A stretch of DNA of 36,465 bases from Thiomicrospira microaerophila (GTDB taxonomy: Bacteria; Pseudomonadota; Gammaproteobacteria; Thiomicrospirales; Thiomicrospiraceae). Below the pieces are notes generated by a model, which ran no database searches, was not told the DNA's origin, and worked only from the letters and a program-made list of their open reading frames with translations. Below, piece by piece: positions 1-8,014 of the stretch (within the stretch, counting starts at the first letter, position 1; the number at the start of each line of letters is the position of its first letter). Position numbers and translations under genes: made by a program. The DNA lies in NCBI RefSeq assembly GCF_000934765.1, contig NZ_JYNN01000028.1:1-36465 (forward strand). The letters run 5' to 3'.

Positions 1-122
1 ATTTGATGTTTTTGCGGTAACAGGGTATTGAGGAACGCAATTAGGTTGTCCTTGGAGTCTTCTTCGCCAAATAGGCGTTTGAAGCCATAATCGGTAAATA
101 GGTTGAGGTATTTTTCTTTCAT
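1..122 (-). CDS. Rpn/PD-(D/E)XK nuclease-transposase family protein, N-terminal part (cut by window edge)
   Basis: Reading leftwards from the ATG at 120-122 gives about 40 residues beginning MKEKYLNLFTDYGFKRLFGE, followed by a segment rich in leucine and ending in LLPQKHQ. An FTDYGFKRLFG opening followed by an INFLN-type helix is characteristic of the PD-(D/E)XK transposase family (PDDEXK_2, related to E. coli Rpn recombination-promoting nucleases). An in-frame stop lies seven codons upstream of the ATG, so this is the first possible start. The catalytic core lies outside the window, so activity cannot be judged. It belongs to a different subfamily from the Rpn gene at the other end of the window. 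Confidence 0.75.
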   Translation of the reverse strand, partial: MKEKYLNLFTDYGFKRLFGEEDSKDNLIAFLNTLLPQKHQ

Positions 123-200
123 GCGCTTGCCCTGCTGAGTGTTTTAACAGGATGCTAGTATAGCAGAATGGATAGGTTTAATGGTATTGCGAAAACCCCC

Positions 201-280
201 GTCATTGCGAAGCGAAGCAATCTTTGGAACTAGCGCACGCCCTCAAGAGATTGCCGCGTCGCTTTGCTCCTCGCAATGAC
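201..280. repeat. REP-like inverted repeat (GTCATTGCGA family)
   Basis: An 80-bp imperfect inverted repeat: the left arm starts GTCATTGCGAAGCGAAGCAA and the right arm ends with GCTCCTCGCAATGAC. Relatives lie at 15966-16058 and 26582-26645. These short dyads are common extragenic repeats in many proteobacteria. It lies between two genes that both read leftwards and has no T tract, so it is not a normal intrinsic terminator. Confidence 0.75.
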
Positions 281-289
281 AGAATTGAT

Positions 290-317
290 CTCGCTCCCAC
301 GTTGAACGTGGAACGAG
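290..317. repeat. Hairpin repeat centred on CCCACGTTGAACGTGG
   Basis: Near-perfect 28-bp dyad (CTCG...CGAG outer arms, CCACGTT/AACGTGG inner arms) 12 bp beyond the stop of the TonB-dependent receptor. A close copy is at 15823-15849 and a cousin at 15896-15919. There is no T run on either strand, so it may protect mRNA 3' ends rather than terminate transcription; that role is inferred. Confidence 0.7.
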
Positions 318-329
318 TTTAACGCATTG

Positions 330-2426
330 CTAAAACTGGTAGCGTACACCGGCAGTGAAGTTGCGACCTGTAATGGGGGCTTCGTTTTTAAAGAAGCTTT
401 GGTGTAAACGCCCGTCTGAGTGGGTCAGGTTGCGTCCTTGTAAAAAGACGCGCAGGTCTTTTAGGTTTGAAGGCGTATAGGCCAAATCAAAACCCAGCGT
501 GGCAAAGGCATCCGTGGCTTCTTCCGCTTCGGCTGTTCTGGTTTGTTTTAGGGTGTAGCGATAATCCACACTTAATTTAACATCACGCCACTGGGTATCC
601 GCACCCAAGCCAACCCGCGGCGGGGTCATGCGAGGCAGATTGCCGCCATCACGCAATTCCCCGCGAAGGTAGTCGCCACTGGCGCGCAAAGTCAGCGGTA
701 AGCGAGTGTCGAGATCCATCGCACCATTGAGCTCTAAGCCATAGAGGATGGCATCGGCTTGCTCGTTATAGACCAGTAGTTCGCCATCTGGATCGGTGAG
801 TCCATCACTATCCACGCGCCGATTACTTTCATCATTACGATAGTAGATAAAATTATCTACTAGGTTGGCAAAGGCCGTGGCTTCATAGCGCAGGCTTCCG
901 TGTTGGCGCATTAAACTTAGTTCAGTATTGAGGTAGGTTTCTTTTTTAAGATCCGGATTACCAATTTCAAAGGTGCCAGCGGCACCATGACGGCCAAAGG
1001 CATACAGCTGTTCCGGGCCAGGAGCGGCTTCAGAACGACTGATGCCTAGACGTAATTTATGCGCGCTGTCCAAATCAAATAATGCACCGAGCGCAATCCC
1101 GGTGGTGAGGTAACTTTGACTACCTGGGTCTGTATCAAAATTAAGGGTTTCACCGCGGTACTGAACGCTAGTTACTTTATTGTTATTGACTGTTTCAGGA
1201 TTAAACTGGTCATAACCTAGACGTAATCCCACTTCGAATTGCCCCCAGGACATAGGGCGTTCTTGTACGCTAAATACGCCAACCGCATTACGTTCGCTTG
1301 GACGAATAAAAAAGGCTTCGCCATCGTCTTCAGCTTCAAATTTAACATTGTTATAGTTAAGGCCAACGACACCTGTCCAATCCCCAATCGGGTCATGGGT
1401 CAGTTCCAAGCGTAGATCCAATTCTTTTTGTTTAAAGGTCGCTTCCAGGTCATCTTTTTTGCCGTCTTCATATTCCCATTCTTCCTGATAGAAGTCGGTA
1501 TAGGCTAAATTAAATCGTGCGGTATTGAAGCCAGGTAGCGGATCATAAAGTTCAGCCCGCAAATCAAAGCGCTTTGAATCGGCTTCGATGCGATCATACT
1601 CATCAGGATAATCTGGCTCTGGAATACCATAATCGGCAACCCATTGGCTAAAGCCTATGCCCAAAAAGCCACGCTCGCCAGCATAGACCCCGGTAATCGC
1701 TAGGTTTTGGTTTTTGCCATCACTATTGAGCAGTTCCCCTTTTTTGCCCTCGCCATCAAGGGTTTGATACCCCTTAATCGAGGCATTGCCCGTTTGTCGG
1801 GCATCCATATCGACACGCACCGCCATTTGTTTATTAAAGGGTACTTCAAGCGCAACGCCAGCGCGACGGTCATGGTTATTGGTGCCGTAAGAGGCTTGCG
1901 CCGTGCCATTAACTCGGTCACCAATCATCGGGCTAAATCGGCCAGATACCACATTCACCACCCCACCGGATGCGCCTGAACCATAAAGCAAGGTCGCCGG
2001 GCCACGAATCACTTCCACCGAATCGGCGCGCAAGGTCGAGCTGGCCACCGCATGGTCTGCGCCTTCACCCGACACGTCACTGACACGAGAACCGTCTTCA
2101 AGCACCGCGACACGTGAACCCTGCAACCCACGAATCACCGGACGACCAACACCTGGACCAAAATCCGCATTGCTAATCCCTGGCAAACCATCCAGTGCTT
2201 CACCAATCGTGCCGGCGCGGCGTTTTTCCATTTCTTCGCCTTCAATCACCGCAATCGGGCGCACCACTTCGCTTTCGGTTTGGCTCATGATAGATCCGGT
2301 TTGTACCACTGAAATACGCTCTAAGGTTGAAACCGCGTCGGCTTGCGCATAACCCGACACAATGAATAATGAGGTTGGCGCGGCTAATGACAGTGCCGCC
2401 GCTATTTTTTTAAGTTTAAATGACAT
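330..2426 (-). CDS. TonB-dependent outer-membrane receptor, probably for metal uptake (ZnuD-like)
   Basis: A 698-residue protein with a signal peptide of about 29 residues ending AQA. A plug domain follows (about residues 50-165; GRPVIRGLQGSRVAVLEDG and the late-plug VEVIRGPATLLYGSGASGGV), then a 22-strand-type barrel ending in the aromatic YQF usual for outer-membrane proteins. The plug resembles ZnuD-type zinc receptors, including the DHA segment after VSGEG. It is divergent from a troABCD-type importer, which supports a metal substrate, and a promoter and a 14-bp near-palindrome shared with troA lie upstream. No long His-rich loop is seen, so zinc versus manganese cannot be decided. The TonB-ExbBD energisers are not in the window. 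Confidence 0.85.
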   Translation of the reverse strand: MSFKLKKIAAALSLAAPTSLFIVSGYAQADAVSTLERISVVQTGSIMSQTESEVVRPIAVIEGEEMEKRRAGTIGEALDGLPGISNADFGPGVGRPVIRGLQGSRVAVLEDGSRVSDVSGEGADHAVASSTLRADSVEVIRGPATLLYGSGASGGVVNVVSGRFSPMIGDRVNGTAQASYGTNNHDRRAGVALEVPFNKQMAVRVDMDARQTGNASIKGYQTLDGEGKKGELLNSDGKNQNLAITGVYAGERGFLGIGFSQWVADYGIPEPDYPDEYDRIEADSKRFDLRAELYDPLPGFNTARFNLAYTDFYQEEWEYEDGKKDDLEATFKQKELDLRLELTHDPIGDWTGVVGLNYNNVKFEAEDDGEAFFIRPSERNAVGVFSVQERPMSWGQFEVGLRLGYDQFNPETVNNNKVTSVQYRGETLNFDTDPGSQSYLTTGIALGALFDLDSAHKLRLGISRSEAAPGPEQLYAFGRHGAAGTFEIGNPDLKKETYLNTELSLMRQHGSLRYEATAFANLVDNFIYYRNDESNRRVDSDGLTDPDGELLVYNEQADAILYGLELNGAMDLDTRLPLTLRASGDYLRGELRDGGNLPRMTPPRVGLGADTQWRDVKLSVDYRYTLKQTRTAEAEEATDAFATLGFDLAYTPSNLKDLRVFLQGRNLTHSDGRLHQSFFKNEAPITGRNFTAGVRYQF

Positions 2427-2470
2427 ATCAAACGCTCCAGTCTGTTTGGATAAAAATAAGAATCTCCATC

Positions 2471-2498
2471 ATTATAGATATTTTTTACTTACTCGCAA
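2471..2498 (-). promoter_or_regulatory. Predicted sigma70 promoter of the TonB-dependent receptor
   Basis: On the minus strand, TTGCGA (2493-2498) and a consensus TATAAT (2471-2476) are separated by 16 bp, about 45 bp upstream of the receptor start at 2426. The 14-bp operator-like dyad at 2506-2519 sits 8 bp upstream of the -35 box. This is predicted by inspection only. Confidence 0.45.
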
Positions 2499-2505
2499 TA
2501 AATAT

Positions 2506-2519
2506 TTAGCCTAAGCTAA
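2506..2519. promoter_or_regulatory. Operator-like near-palindrome, copy 1
   Basis: TTAGCCTAAGCTAA is identical to its own reverse complement at 12 of 14 positions and is set in an AATATT...AATATT context. It matches the second copy at 2605-2618 at 11 of 14 positions (pattern TTAG-N2-TAA-N-CTAA). The half-site resembles the TTAGGTTA half of DtxR/IdeR boxes, so an MntR/DtxR-type metal repressor is a reasonable guess. No such regulator gene is in the window. Confidence 0.4.
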
Positions 2520-2604
2520 TATTTTAATTTCAATCTTCACAATTATTATTTTTTTTGATAAAAATAGATTTATCACTCTGTATTCACTAGAGAGAGTTAA
2601 ATTT

Positions 2605-2618
2605 TTAGGTTAAACTAA
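2605..2618. promoter_or_regulatory. Operator-like near-palindrome, copy 2
   Basis: TTAGGTTAAACTAA, a 12-of-14 palindrome 31 bp upstream of the troA-like start and sharing its pattern with the site at 2506-2519. One copy on each side of a divergent metal-uptake promoter region suggests joint control of receptor and ABC importer by one dimeric regulator. Confidence 0.4.
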
Positions 2619-2649
2619 GTTTTTAAATTAAACAGAGCGCATTAGATTC

Positions 2650-3546
2650 ATGCCTAGCATTTGGCGAATATCCCTGTTGATTGGTTTGCTGGCTTTTTCA
2701 GGACTAATCAAAGCACAATCACAACCCTTGGTGATTAGCACCACCAATATCGTCCACGACCTAGTCAAAGAGATTGGCGGTGACAAAATTCAAGCTGAGT
2801 CGTTAATGGGACCTAACATCGACCCACACTATTACCGTGCCAGCTTTGGCGATATGCGTAAATTATCGCGTGCCGATATGGTGTTTTATAACGGATTAGG
2901 ACTTGAAGGTCGGATGCAAGAGGTGATGGAAAACCTAAGTGCTTTTAAACCGACTTATGCATTGAGTGATTTTGTGGATGCCGAAGTATTGATTTATGAG
3001 CAAAACATCGCTGACCCCCACTTTTGGATGGATGCCCGCTTATGGCAGCAGGCGGCTACCGGAGTAGCCCAAACCCTAATCCAACATCTCCCCGAACACC
3101 GAGACTACTTCAACCAGCGCCTCGCGCAATATCTGATTGAGCTGGACGAACTACACCACTGGATTTCACAACAGATCAAAACACTCCCTGAAGCGCAACG
3201 ACTCCTCATTACCGCACACGATGCATTCGGCTATTATGGCGCCGCCTATGGTATAGAAGTGATGGGACTACAAGGCATCAACACCACCGCTGAAGTCGGC
3301 TTAAAAGACTTGCGTCTAATGAAGGACATTATTCAACAACGCCAAGTTAAAGCGGTATTTATCGAGGCCAGTGTACCGGACCGCACGATTAAATCACTGA
3401 TTGCAGGCATTAAAGCCGAAGGCGGTGATTTAAAACTCGGCGGCAAATTGCTATCAGATGCTCTCGATGCATCGAATACCCCCACAGGCAGTTACATCGG
3501 CATGATGCGCCACAATACCCAAACACTAGTAAAGGCTTTAGAGTGA
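2650..3546 (+). CDS. troA: TroA-type periplasmic metal-binding protein (Mn/Zn ABC importer)
   Basis: A 298-residue cluster A-I substrate-binding protein with a signal peptide of about 22 residues. The four metal ligands of the family are in place: His60 (DPHYYRAS), His124 (DPHFWMDARLW), His190 (ITAHDAFGYYG) and Asp270 (LLSDALD). A His at the third position matches TroA (Treponema) rather than PsaA, which has Glu there. The His-rich loop typical of ZnuA is absent. It is the first gene of a tight four-gene operon and would deliver Mn(II) or Zn(II) to the TroCD permeases. Metal choice cannot be settled from ligands alone. Confidence 0.9.
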   Translation: MPSIWRISLLIGLLAFSGLIKAQSQPLVISTTNIVHDLVKEIGGDKIQAESLMGPNIDPHYYRASFGDMRKLSRADMVFYNGLGLEGRMQEVMENLSAFKPTYALSDFVDAEVLIYEQNIADPHFWMDARLWQQAATGVAQTLIQHLPEHRDYFNQRLAQYLIELDELHHWISQQIKTLPEAQRLLITAHDAFGYYGAAYGIEVMGLQGINTTAEVGLKDLRLMKDIIQQRQVKAVFIEASVPDRTIKSLIAGIKAEGGDLKLGGKLLSDALDASNTPTGSYIGMMRHNTQTLVKALE

Positions 3547-4283
3547 ACGCCATTGAAACCCAACGCTTATCTTTAGGCTATAACCAATTTATTTTAAAAA
3601 ATATCTCTATTCAATTACCCGCTGCGCAACGCATTGCCATTATCGGGCCAAACGGCGCAGGCAAGTCCACCTTTTTAAAAGGTCTGATTAACCTATTACC
3701 TTTAAGGCAAGGTCAGGTACGTTTTTTAGACGGTGCAAACCCCGCCCCCGCACTGGCTTATGTCCCCCAGCGTGAAGAGGTGGATTGGGACTTTCCAATT
3801 AATGTGTTTGATGTCGTGATGATGGGGCGGCATGGTCAGCTTAAATTTTGGCAACGACCCAACAAACAAGATCACGACCTTGTGCGCGAAAGCCTTGAAA
3901 AGGTGGGCATGCTCGATTTCGCATCGCGTCAAATCAGCCAACTTTCCGGTGGTCAACAACAGCGAGTTTTTATTGCCCGCGCCCTGGCTCAACAAGCACC
4001 GATCACCCTGATGGACGAGCCGTTTGCGGGTGTGGATATGACGACGGAAAATGCGCTAGTGGCCTTGTTCGCCGAACTTAAAGCGCAAAACCAAACACTG
4101 GTGTGTGTGCATCACGACCTTAACACCCTTGCGCGCTATTTTGATTGGGTGGTGATGATTAATGGCGGTCTAATCGCGAGTGGGCCCATCCACCAAGCCC
4201 TCACCCTAGACAATCTACAAAAGACCTTTGAGGGTCGCTTGCCGCTGCTTGAAAACCTCCAACTGACCGAGCCTAGCCTATGA
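3543..4283 (+). CDS. troB: TroB-type ABC transporter ATPase
   Basis: A 246-residue ATPase: Walker A GPNGAGKST (residues 35-43), ABC signature LSGGQQQR (134-141), Walker B LMDEP (156-160) and a switch histidine in VHHDL. The segment YVPQREEVDWDFPINVFDVV around the Q-loop is typical of Mn/Zn importers (MntA/TroB). The GTG start overlaps the troA stop by 4 bp, so translation is probably coupled. It would energise the two membrane subunits encoded next. Confidence 0.92.
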   Translation: MNAIETQRLSLGYNQFILKNISIQLPAAQRIAIIGPNGAGKSTFLKGLINLLPLRQGQVRFLDGANPAPALAYVPQREEVDWDFPINVFDVVMMGRHGQLKFWQRPNKQDHDLVRESLEKVGMLDFASRQISQLSGGQQQRVFIARALAQQAPITLMDEPFAGVDMTTENALVALFAELKAQNQTLVCVHHDLNTLARYFDWVVMINGGLIASGPIHQALTLDNLQKTFEGRLPLLENLQLTEPSL

Positions 4284-5167
4284 GTTTGTGGCAGGATGCG
4301 AATTTTATTTGGGTGCTGACAGGCACCCTCCTGCTTGGGGTGAGTGCCGCGACTATAGGTGGCATGGCGGTATTACGCCAACGCGCACTTATTGGCGATG
4401 TATTAGCCCATGCCGCCCTGCCTGGCATTATGATGGCGTTTATTTTATTTGAATCCACCCAACCAGGCCTGGTTGTGTTTTCTGCGTTACTCAGCAGCTT
4501 ACTCGGTTATTATGCGATTCAGTTTTTAACCCAGCAGACTAAAATAAAAACCGATACCGCGATGGCGGTGGTGTTATCGCTGTTTTTTGCGGTTGGCTTA
4601 ATGTTATTGTCGTTTATCCAAAACTCAACGATGGAAAATAAATCAGGCCTAGATAAACTGCTCTTCGGTCAAGCGGCCGCGATGAACGCGAACGATGTCA
4701 ATTGGCTAATTGTCATCACCCTGCTCGCGCTGAGTTATCTGGTGATTGTTTTTCACAAGCTCCGATTGATTAGTTTTGACCCCACTTACGCGCAAAGCTT
4801 AGGGCTAAAAGTGAAGCGCTATGAATTGAGTTTTGCCTTGGTGCTGGTATTCACCATTGTGATTGGTTTACAAATTGTCGGGGTAATTTTGATGGCCGCC
4901 GCCTTACTGATCCCGATTAGTATTGCGCGTTTTTGGTCGCAATCTCTGCCAGTTTTGCTTTGGCTTGCGGCGCTGTTTGCGATGATCAGCGCCCTAATAA
5001 GCACCCAGCTTTCAATGCAAATCGCCAATATGCCGACAGGGCCCTGGATGGTGGTGATTCTGGGTGTGTTGTTTGCTTTGTCATGGGCTTTGAGATGGGC
5101 TTTGTCACGAGGATGGGTTTCAACCAAGAAACACGCCCAAACCGCAGGGAACCAAGCAGATGTATGA
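4280..5167 (+). CDS. troC: TroC-type metal ABC transporter permease
   Basis: A 295-residue ABC-3 family membrane protein with about eight hydrophobic helices and the family loop GDVLAHAALPG near residue 40, which contacts the ATPase. The ATG overlaps the troB stop by 4 bp and its own end overlaps the next gene by 8 bp. Two non-identical permeases in tandem are the TroCD arrangement, in contrast with the single ZnuB of classical zinc importers. It contains one perfect 14-bp AACCAGGCCTGGTT palindrome at 4461-4474. Confidence 0.9.
   Translation: MSLWQDANFIWVLTGTLLLGVSAATIGGMAVLRQRALIGDVLAHAALPGIMMAFILFESTQPGLVVFSALLSSLLGYYAIQFLTQQTKIKTDTAMAVVLSLFFAVGLMLLSFIQNSTMENKSGLDKLLFGQAAAMNANDVNWLIVITLLALSYLVIVFHKLRLISFDPTYAQSLGLKVKRYELSFALVLVFTIVIGLQIVGVILMAAALLIPISIARFWSQSLPVLLWLAALFAMISALISTQLSMQIANMPTGPWMVVILGVLFALSWALRWALSRGWVSTKKHAQTAGNQADV
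4461..4474. repeat. Iterated palindrome AACCAGGCCTGGTT (perfect copy)
   Basis: Perfect 14-bp palindrome inside troC, read there as Q-P-G-L-V. It belongs to the window-wide CCAGGCCTGG family. Confidence 0.8.
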
Positions 5168-6002
5168 ATTCTGGATTTTGATCACCGCCAGCCTAGTTGC
5201 TACCTCTTGCGCCTTAGTGGGTAGCTTGCTGATTCTTCGTCGAATGGCGTTATTGGGCGACGCGATTAGCCACTCAGTATTACTCGGCATTGTATTGGTG
5301 TATCTTATTTTTCAACAAGCGTCTATCGCATGGATGCTCAGCGGTGCAGTCTTGGTCGGGTTGCTCACCGCTTGGCTATCGCAATTTATTCATCAAAAAG
5401 CGCCCCTAGCCAAGGATGCCAGCTTAGGTCTGGTGTTCACTTGGTTTTTTGCGTTAGCGATTGTGTTAATTGCCCTCTATGCCGACCATGTTCACTTGGA
5501 TCACGAACATGTTTTGTTTGGTGAAATGGCCTTTATTCCGTTTAACCCGCTCATTATCGACGGTCAAAATTTTGGCCCACACGCTTTTTGGTTAGCAGGC
5601 CTGGTGTTATTGATAAACCTAATTGTGCTCGGCATCGGCTATCAACGTTTTAAACTAACCAGCTTCCACCCCGCCTTAGCCACCAGCCTAGGCATTCAAA
5701 CCGCCGTTTGGCATTACTTGTTGATGACGCTGGTCTCCGTTACCGCTGTCGCCTCGTTTGATGTCGTGGGGTCAATTCTAGTGGTCGCCTTAATGGTCAT
5801 TCCCGCCGCAACCGCTTATCTTCTCGCTAAATCGCTTAAGCAGATAATGCTAATCTCAGTGCTTTATGCGCAAGCGGCGGTATTGATCGGCTTTGGTTTG
5901 GCGTGGTGGCTTGATAGTGCGCTGTCTGCTTCAATGGCCGTGGCCGCTGGACTCTTACTCTTAATTACCTTAGTGGTGAAAACCATAACCAAAAAAAATT
6001 AA
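5160..6002 (+). CDS. troD: TroD-type metal ABC transporter permease
   Basis: A 280-residue ABC-3 permease paralogous to the preceding gene. The ATPase-contact loop reads GDAISHSVLLG (about residue 36), followed by seven to eight hydrophobic helices and a short basic tail. The start overlaps troC by 8 bp. It would form a heterodimeric channel with TroC. No clear intrinsic terminator follows in the 86 bp before the next gene, so partial read-through is possible. Confidence 0.9.
   Translation: MYEFWILITASLVATSCALVGSLLILRRMALLGDAISHSVLLGIVLVYLIFQQASIAWMLSGAVLVGLLTAWLSQFIHQKAPLAKDASLGLVFTWFFALAIVLIALYADHVHLDHEHVLFGEMAFIPFNPLIIDGQNFGPHAFWLAGLVLLINLIVLGIGYQRFKLTSFHPALATSLGIQTAVWHYLLMTLVSVTAVASFDVVGSILVVALMVIPAATAYLLAKSLKQIMLISVLYAQAAVLIGFGLAWWLDSALSASMAVAAGLLLLITLVVKTITKKN
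5596..5605. repeat. Iterated palindrome, variant CAGGCCTGGT
   Basis: AGCAGGCCTGGT inside troD, one base short of the CCAGGCCTGG core; read as A-G-L-V. Confidence 0.5.
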
Positions 6003-6088
6003 AACACGCCCTGATATTCTAAAAATCGTGACCTCTAGGTACATCTTGTTCTATACTAAATAAAATTATCCATTGAGACTCGCATCAC

Positions 6089-8014
6089 ATGCCGATATTA
6101 ACTCGCCTAAATTATTTTGCACTTTTAAGTTTTTTTGCCTTGTCGGCGAATGCAGATAGTAAAACTCTACTTAACTTTGGCGTCTTTAGTTATCTCGGCG
6201 AAAGTCAAACCTACGCTAAGTTTTCACCGATTATTGACTATCTCAACACACAACTGGTAAACGAAGAAATTAAGCTTCATGTTTTGCCGCATGATGTTTT
6301 GTTTGAACAAATTAAACAAGGCCATATTGATATTGTCGCCACCAATCCCACTCATTTTTTAATGGCACGTCATTATTTTGAACTGTCGGGCGTTATCGCC
6401 ACCCTCGTCGAATCACATCAAGGCCAACCCTCTTACCTGCTTGGAGGGGCGATTATTGCGCGCCATGATCGTCATGACATCCAACAACTTAGCGATTTAA
6501 AACATACCCGCATTGGCATTCCCTCCATCTTTAATATGGGCGGTTATCGCACCCAGGCTTATGAGCTTCATCGTGCCGGTCTGAACTTAAAGCGCGATGT
6601 CGAGTTTATCGAGCTAGGCACCCATGAAGCGGTGATTAACGCCGTGGTAAACAAGCAAGTGGATGCAGGCTTTGTGCGTGATGGCATTTTAGAAAGACTT
6701 GAAGCCCAACAACGTCTTCAAACTGGACTGCTCAAAGTAGTTCAACCCAAAATACACGATGGATTTACAAACCAAGTCTCGACACGCCTCTATCCAGAGT
6801 GGCCCGTATTTGCTTTAAAACATGTGGATGAACAGAGCGTACGGCGCATTGCCTCTGCCCTATTCTCGCTTGAACCTGACCATCCCGCTGCCATGGCGGC
6901 GGGCATTCACGGCTTTACTATTCCAGCCGATTATTTTAGCGTCGAAGAACTGGCCCGCCACTTACGCCTACCCCCTTTCGAACAGGCACCTGATTTTACC
7001 TTTGCAGATACTTGGCAGCGTTGGAGTGCATTTTACTGGCTGTTCATCGGCGGCGCAATCGCGACGCTTTTTCTGACCTTCTGGATTTTGGCTTTACTGA
7101 AACGAGAAAAAGCGGAACATCAACGCTTTGAATTATTGCTTTCCACCGTCGGCGAAGGCGTATACGGGACAGACCGAATCGGCAACTGTACCTTTATTAA
7201 TCCGGCTGCGTTAACAATGCTGGGACTAGAAGACGACAAACAGGTCATCGGTTACAATCAACACGACCTCTTTCACCATCACTATCCAAATGGCTACCCT
7301 TACCCACAATGTGAGTGCCCGATTCACAAAACCACACAAGACGGCCAAACTAGACGCACTGAAGAATGGTTTATACGAGCTACTGGTGAAGGCTTTCCAG
7401 TGAACCTCGTCGTCACGCCACTCTATCAGGAGGATAGATTGATCGGTTCGGTGGTGGTTTTTCAAGACATTACTGAACTTAAAAAACTTCAACAAAAATT
7501 AGTGGCGCAATCACACGTTGACGCATTAACTGGCTTGGCTAATCGCCGCTATTTGCTCCAACTCATGCACCAAGAGTTTGAGCGCATTAAACGTAACCAG
7601 CATAGCGCGGTACTGATTATGGCGGACTTAGATCACTTTAAACGCGTCAACGACACTTATGGGCATGCCGCTGGGGATGATGTACTCAAAGCCTTTGCCC
7701 AGCTGATGCGCGACACGCTTCGCAAGACTGATATTATCGGACGCTTAGGCGGCGAAGAATTTGTGATTTTGCTGCCTGAAACAGCGCTTGATCAGGCCCT
7801 TGAAATGGCAGAAAGGTTAAAACACAATGCGCAGATGTTTAGTTTAAATATCGATCAACAGATTATTCAATTTACCGTGAGCCTTGGCATGGTTGAAATT
7901 CACCCTGATCACAAGGACATTGAAACTTCGCTGGCAAAAGCCGATAATGCGCTCTATCAAGCAAAAAGCAATGGACGCAACCGTATTGAAGTTTACCATG
8001 ACCCAAGCCACTAA
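6089..8014 (+). CDS. PhnD-like sensor, PAS and GGDEF protein (probable diguanylate cyclase)
   Basis: A 641-residue protein with a signal peptide (about 1-22), a PhnD/SsuA-type periplasmic binding domain (about 28-290), one membrane helix (about 313-335), a PAS domain (about 345-460, FELLLSTVGEGVYGTD) and a C-terminal GGDEF domain (about 475-635). The active site is GGEEF at 554-558 and an inhibitory I-site RxxD (Arg545-Asp548) lies exactly five residues upstream, so an active, feedback-inhibited cyclic-di-GMP synthase is expected. The input ligand is unknown; PhnD-type domains bind phosphonates, phosphite and other small molecules. It follows troD on the same strand but need not share its function. 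Confidence 0.88.
   Translation: MPILTRLNYFALLSFFALSANADSKTLLNFGVFSYLGESQTYAKFSPIIDYLNTQLVNEEIKLHVLPHDVLFEQIKQGHIDIVATNPTHFLMARHYFELSGVIATLVESHQGQPSYLLGGAIIARHDRHDIQQLSDLKHTRIGIPSIFNMGGYRTQAYELHRAGLNLKRDVEFIELGTHEAVINAVVNKQVDAGFVRDGILERLEAQQRLQTGLLKVVQPKIHDGFTNQVSTRLYPEWPVFALKHVDEQSVRRIASALFSLEPDHPAAMAAGIHGFTIPADYFSVEELARHLRLPPFEQAPDFTFADTWQRWSAFYWLFIGGAIATLFLTFWILALLKREKAEHQRFELLLSTVGEGVYGTDRIGNCTFINPAALTMLGLEDDKQVIGYNQHDLFHHHYPNGYPYPQCECPIHKTTQDGQTRRTEEWFIRATGEGFPVNLVVTPLYQEDRLIGSVVVFQDITELKKLQQKLVAQSHVDALTGLANRRYLLQLMHQEFERIKRNQHSAVLIMADLDHFKRVNDTYGHAAGDDVLKAFAQLMRDTLRKTDIIGRLGGEEFVILLPETALDQALEMAERLKHNAQMFSLNIDQQIIQFTVSLGMVEIHPDHKDIETSLAKADNALYQAKSNGRNRIEVYHDPSH

Noticed and set aside
7884-7997. 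38-codon N-terminal extension of the SDR gene
   Set aside because: It lies entirely within the GGDEF coding region in another frame and has no SDR similarity; the ATG at 7998 is directly before the conserved first strand.
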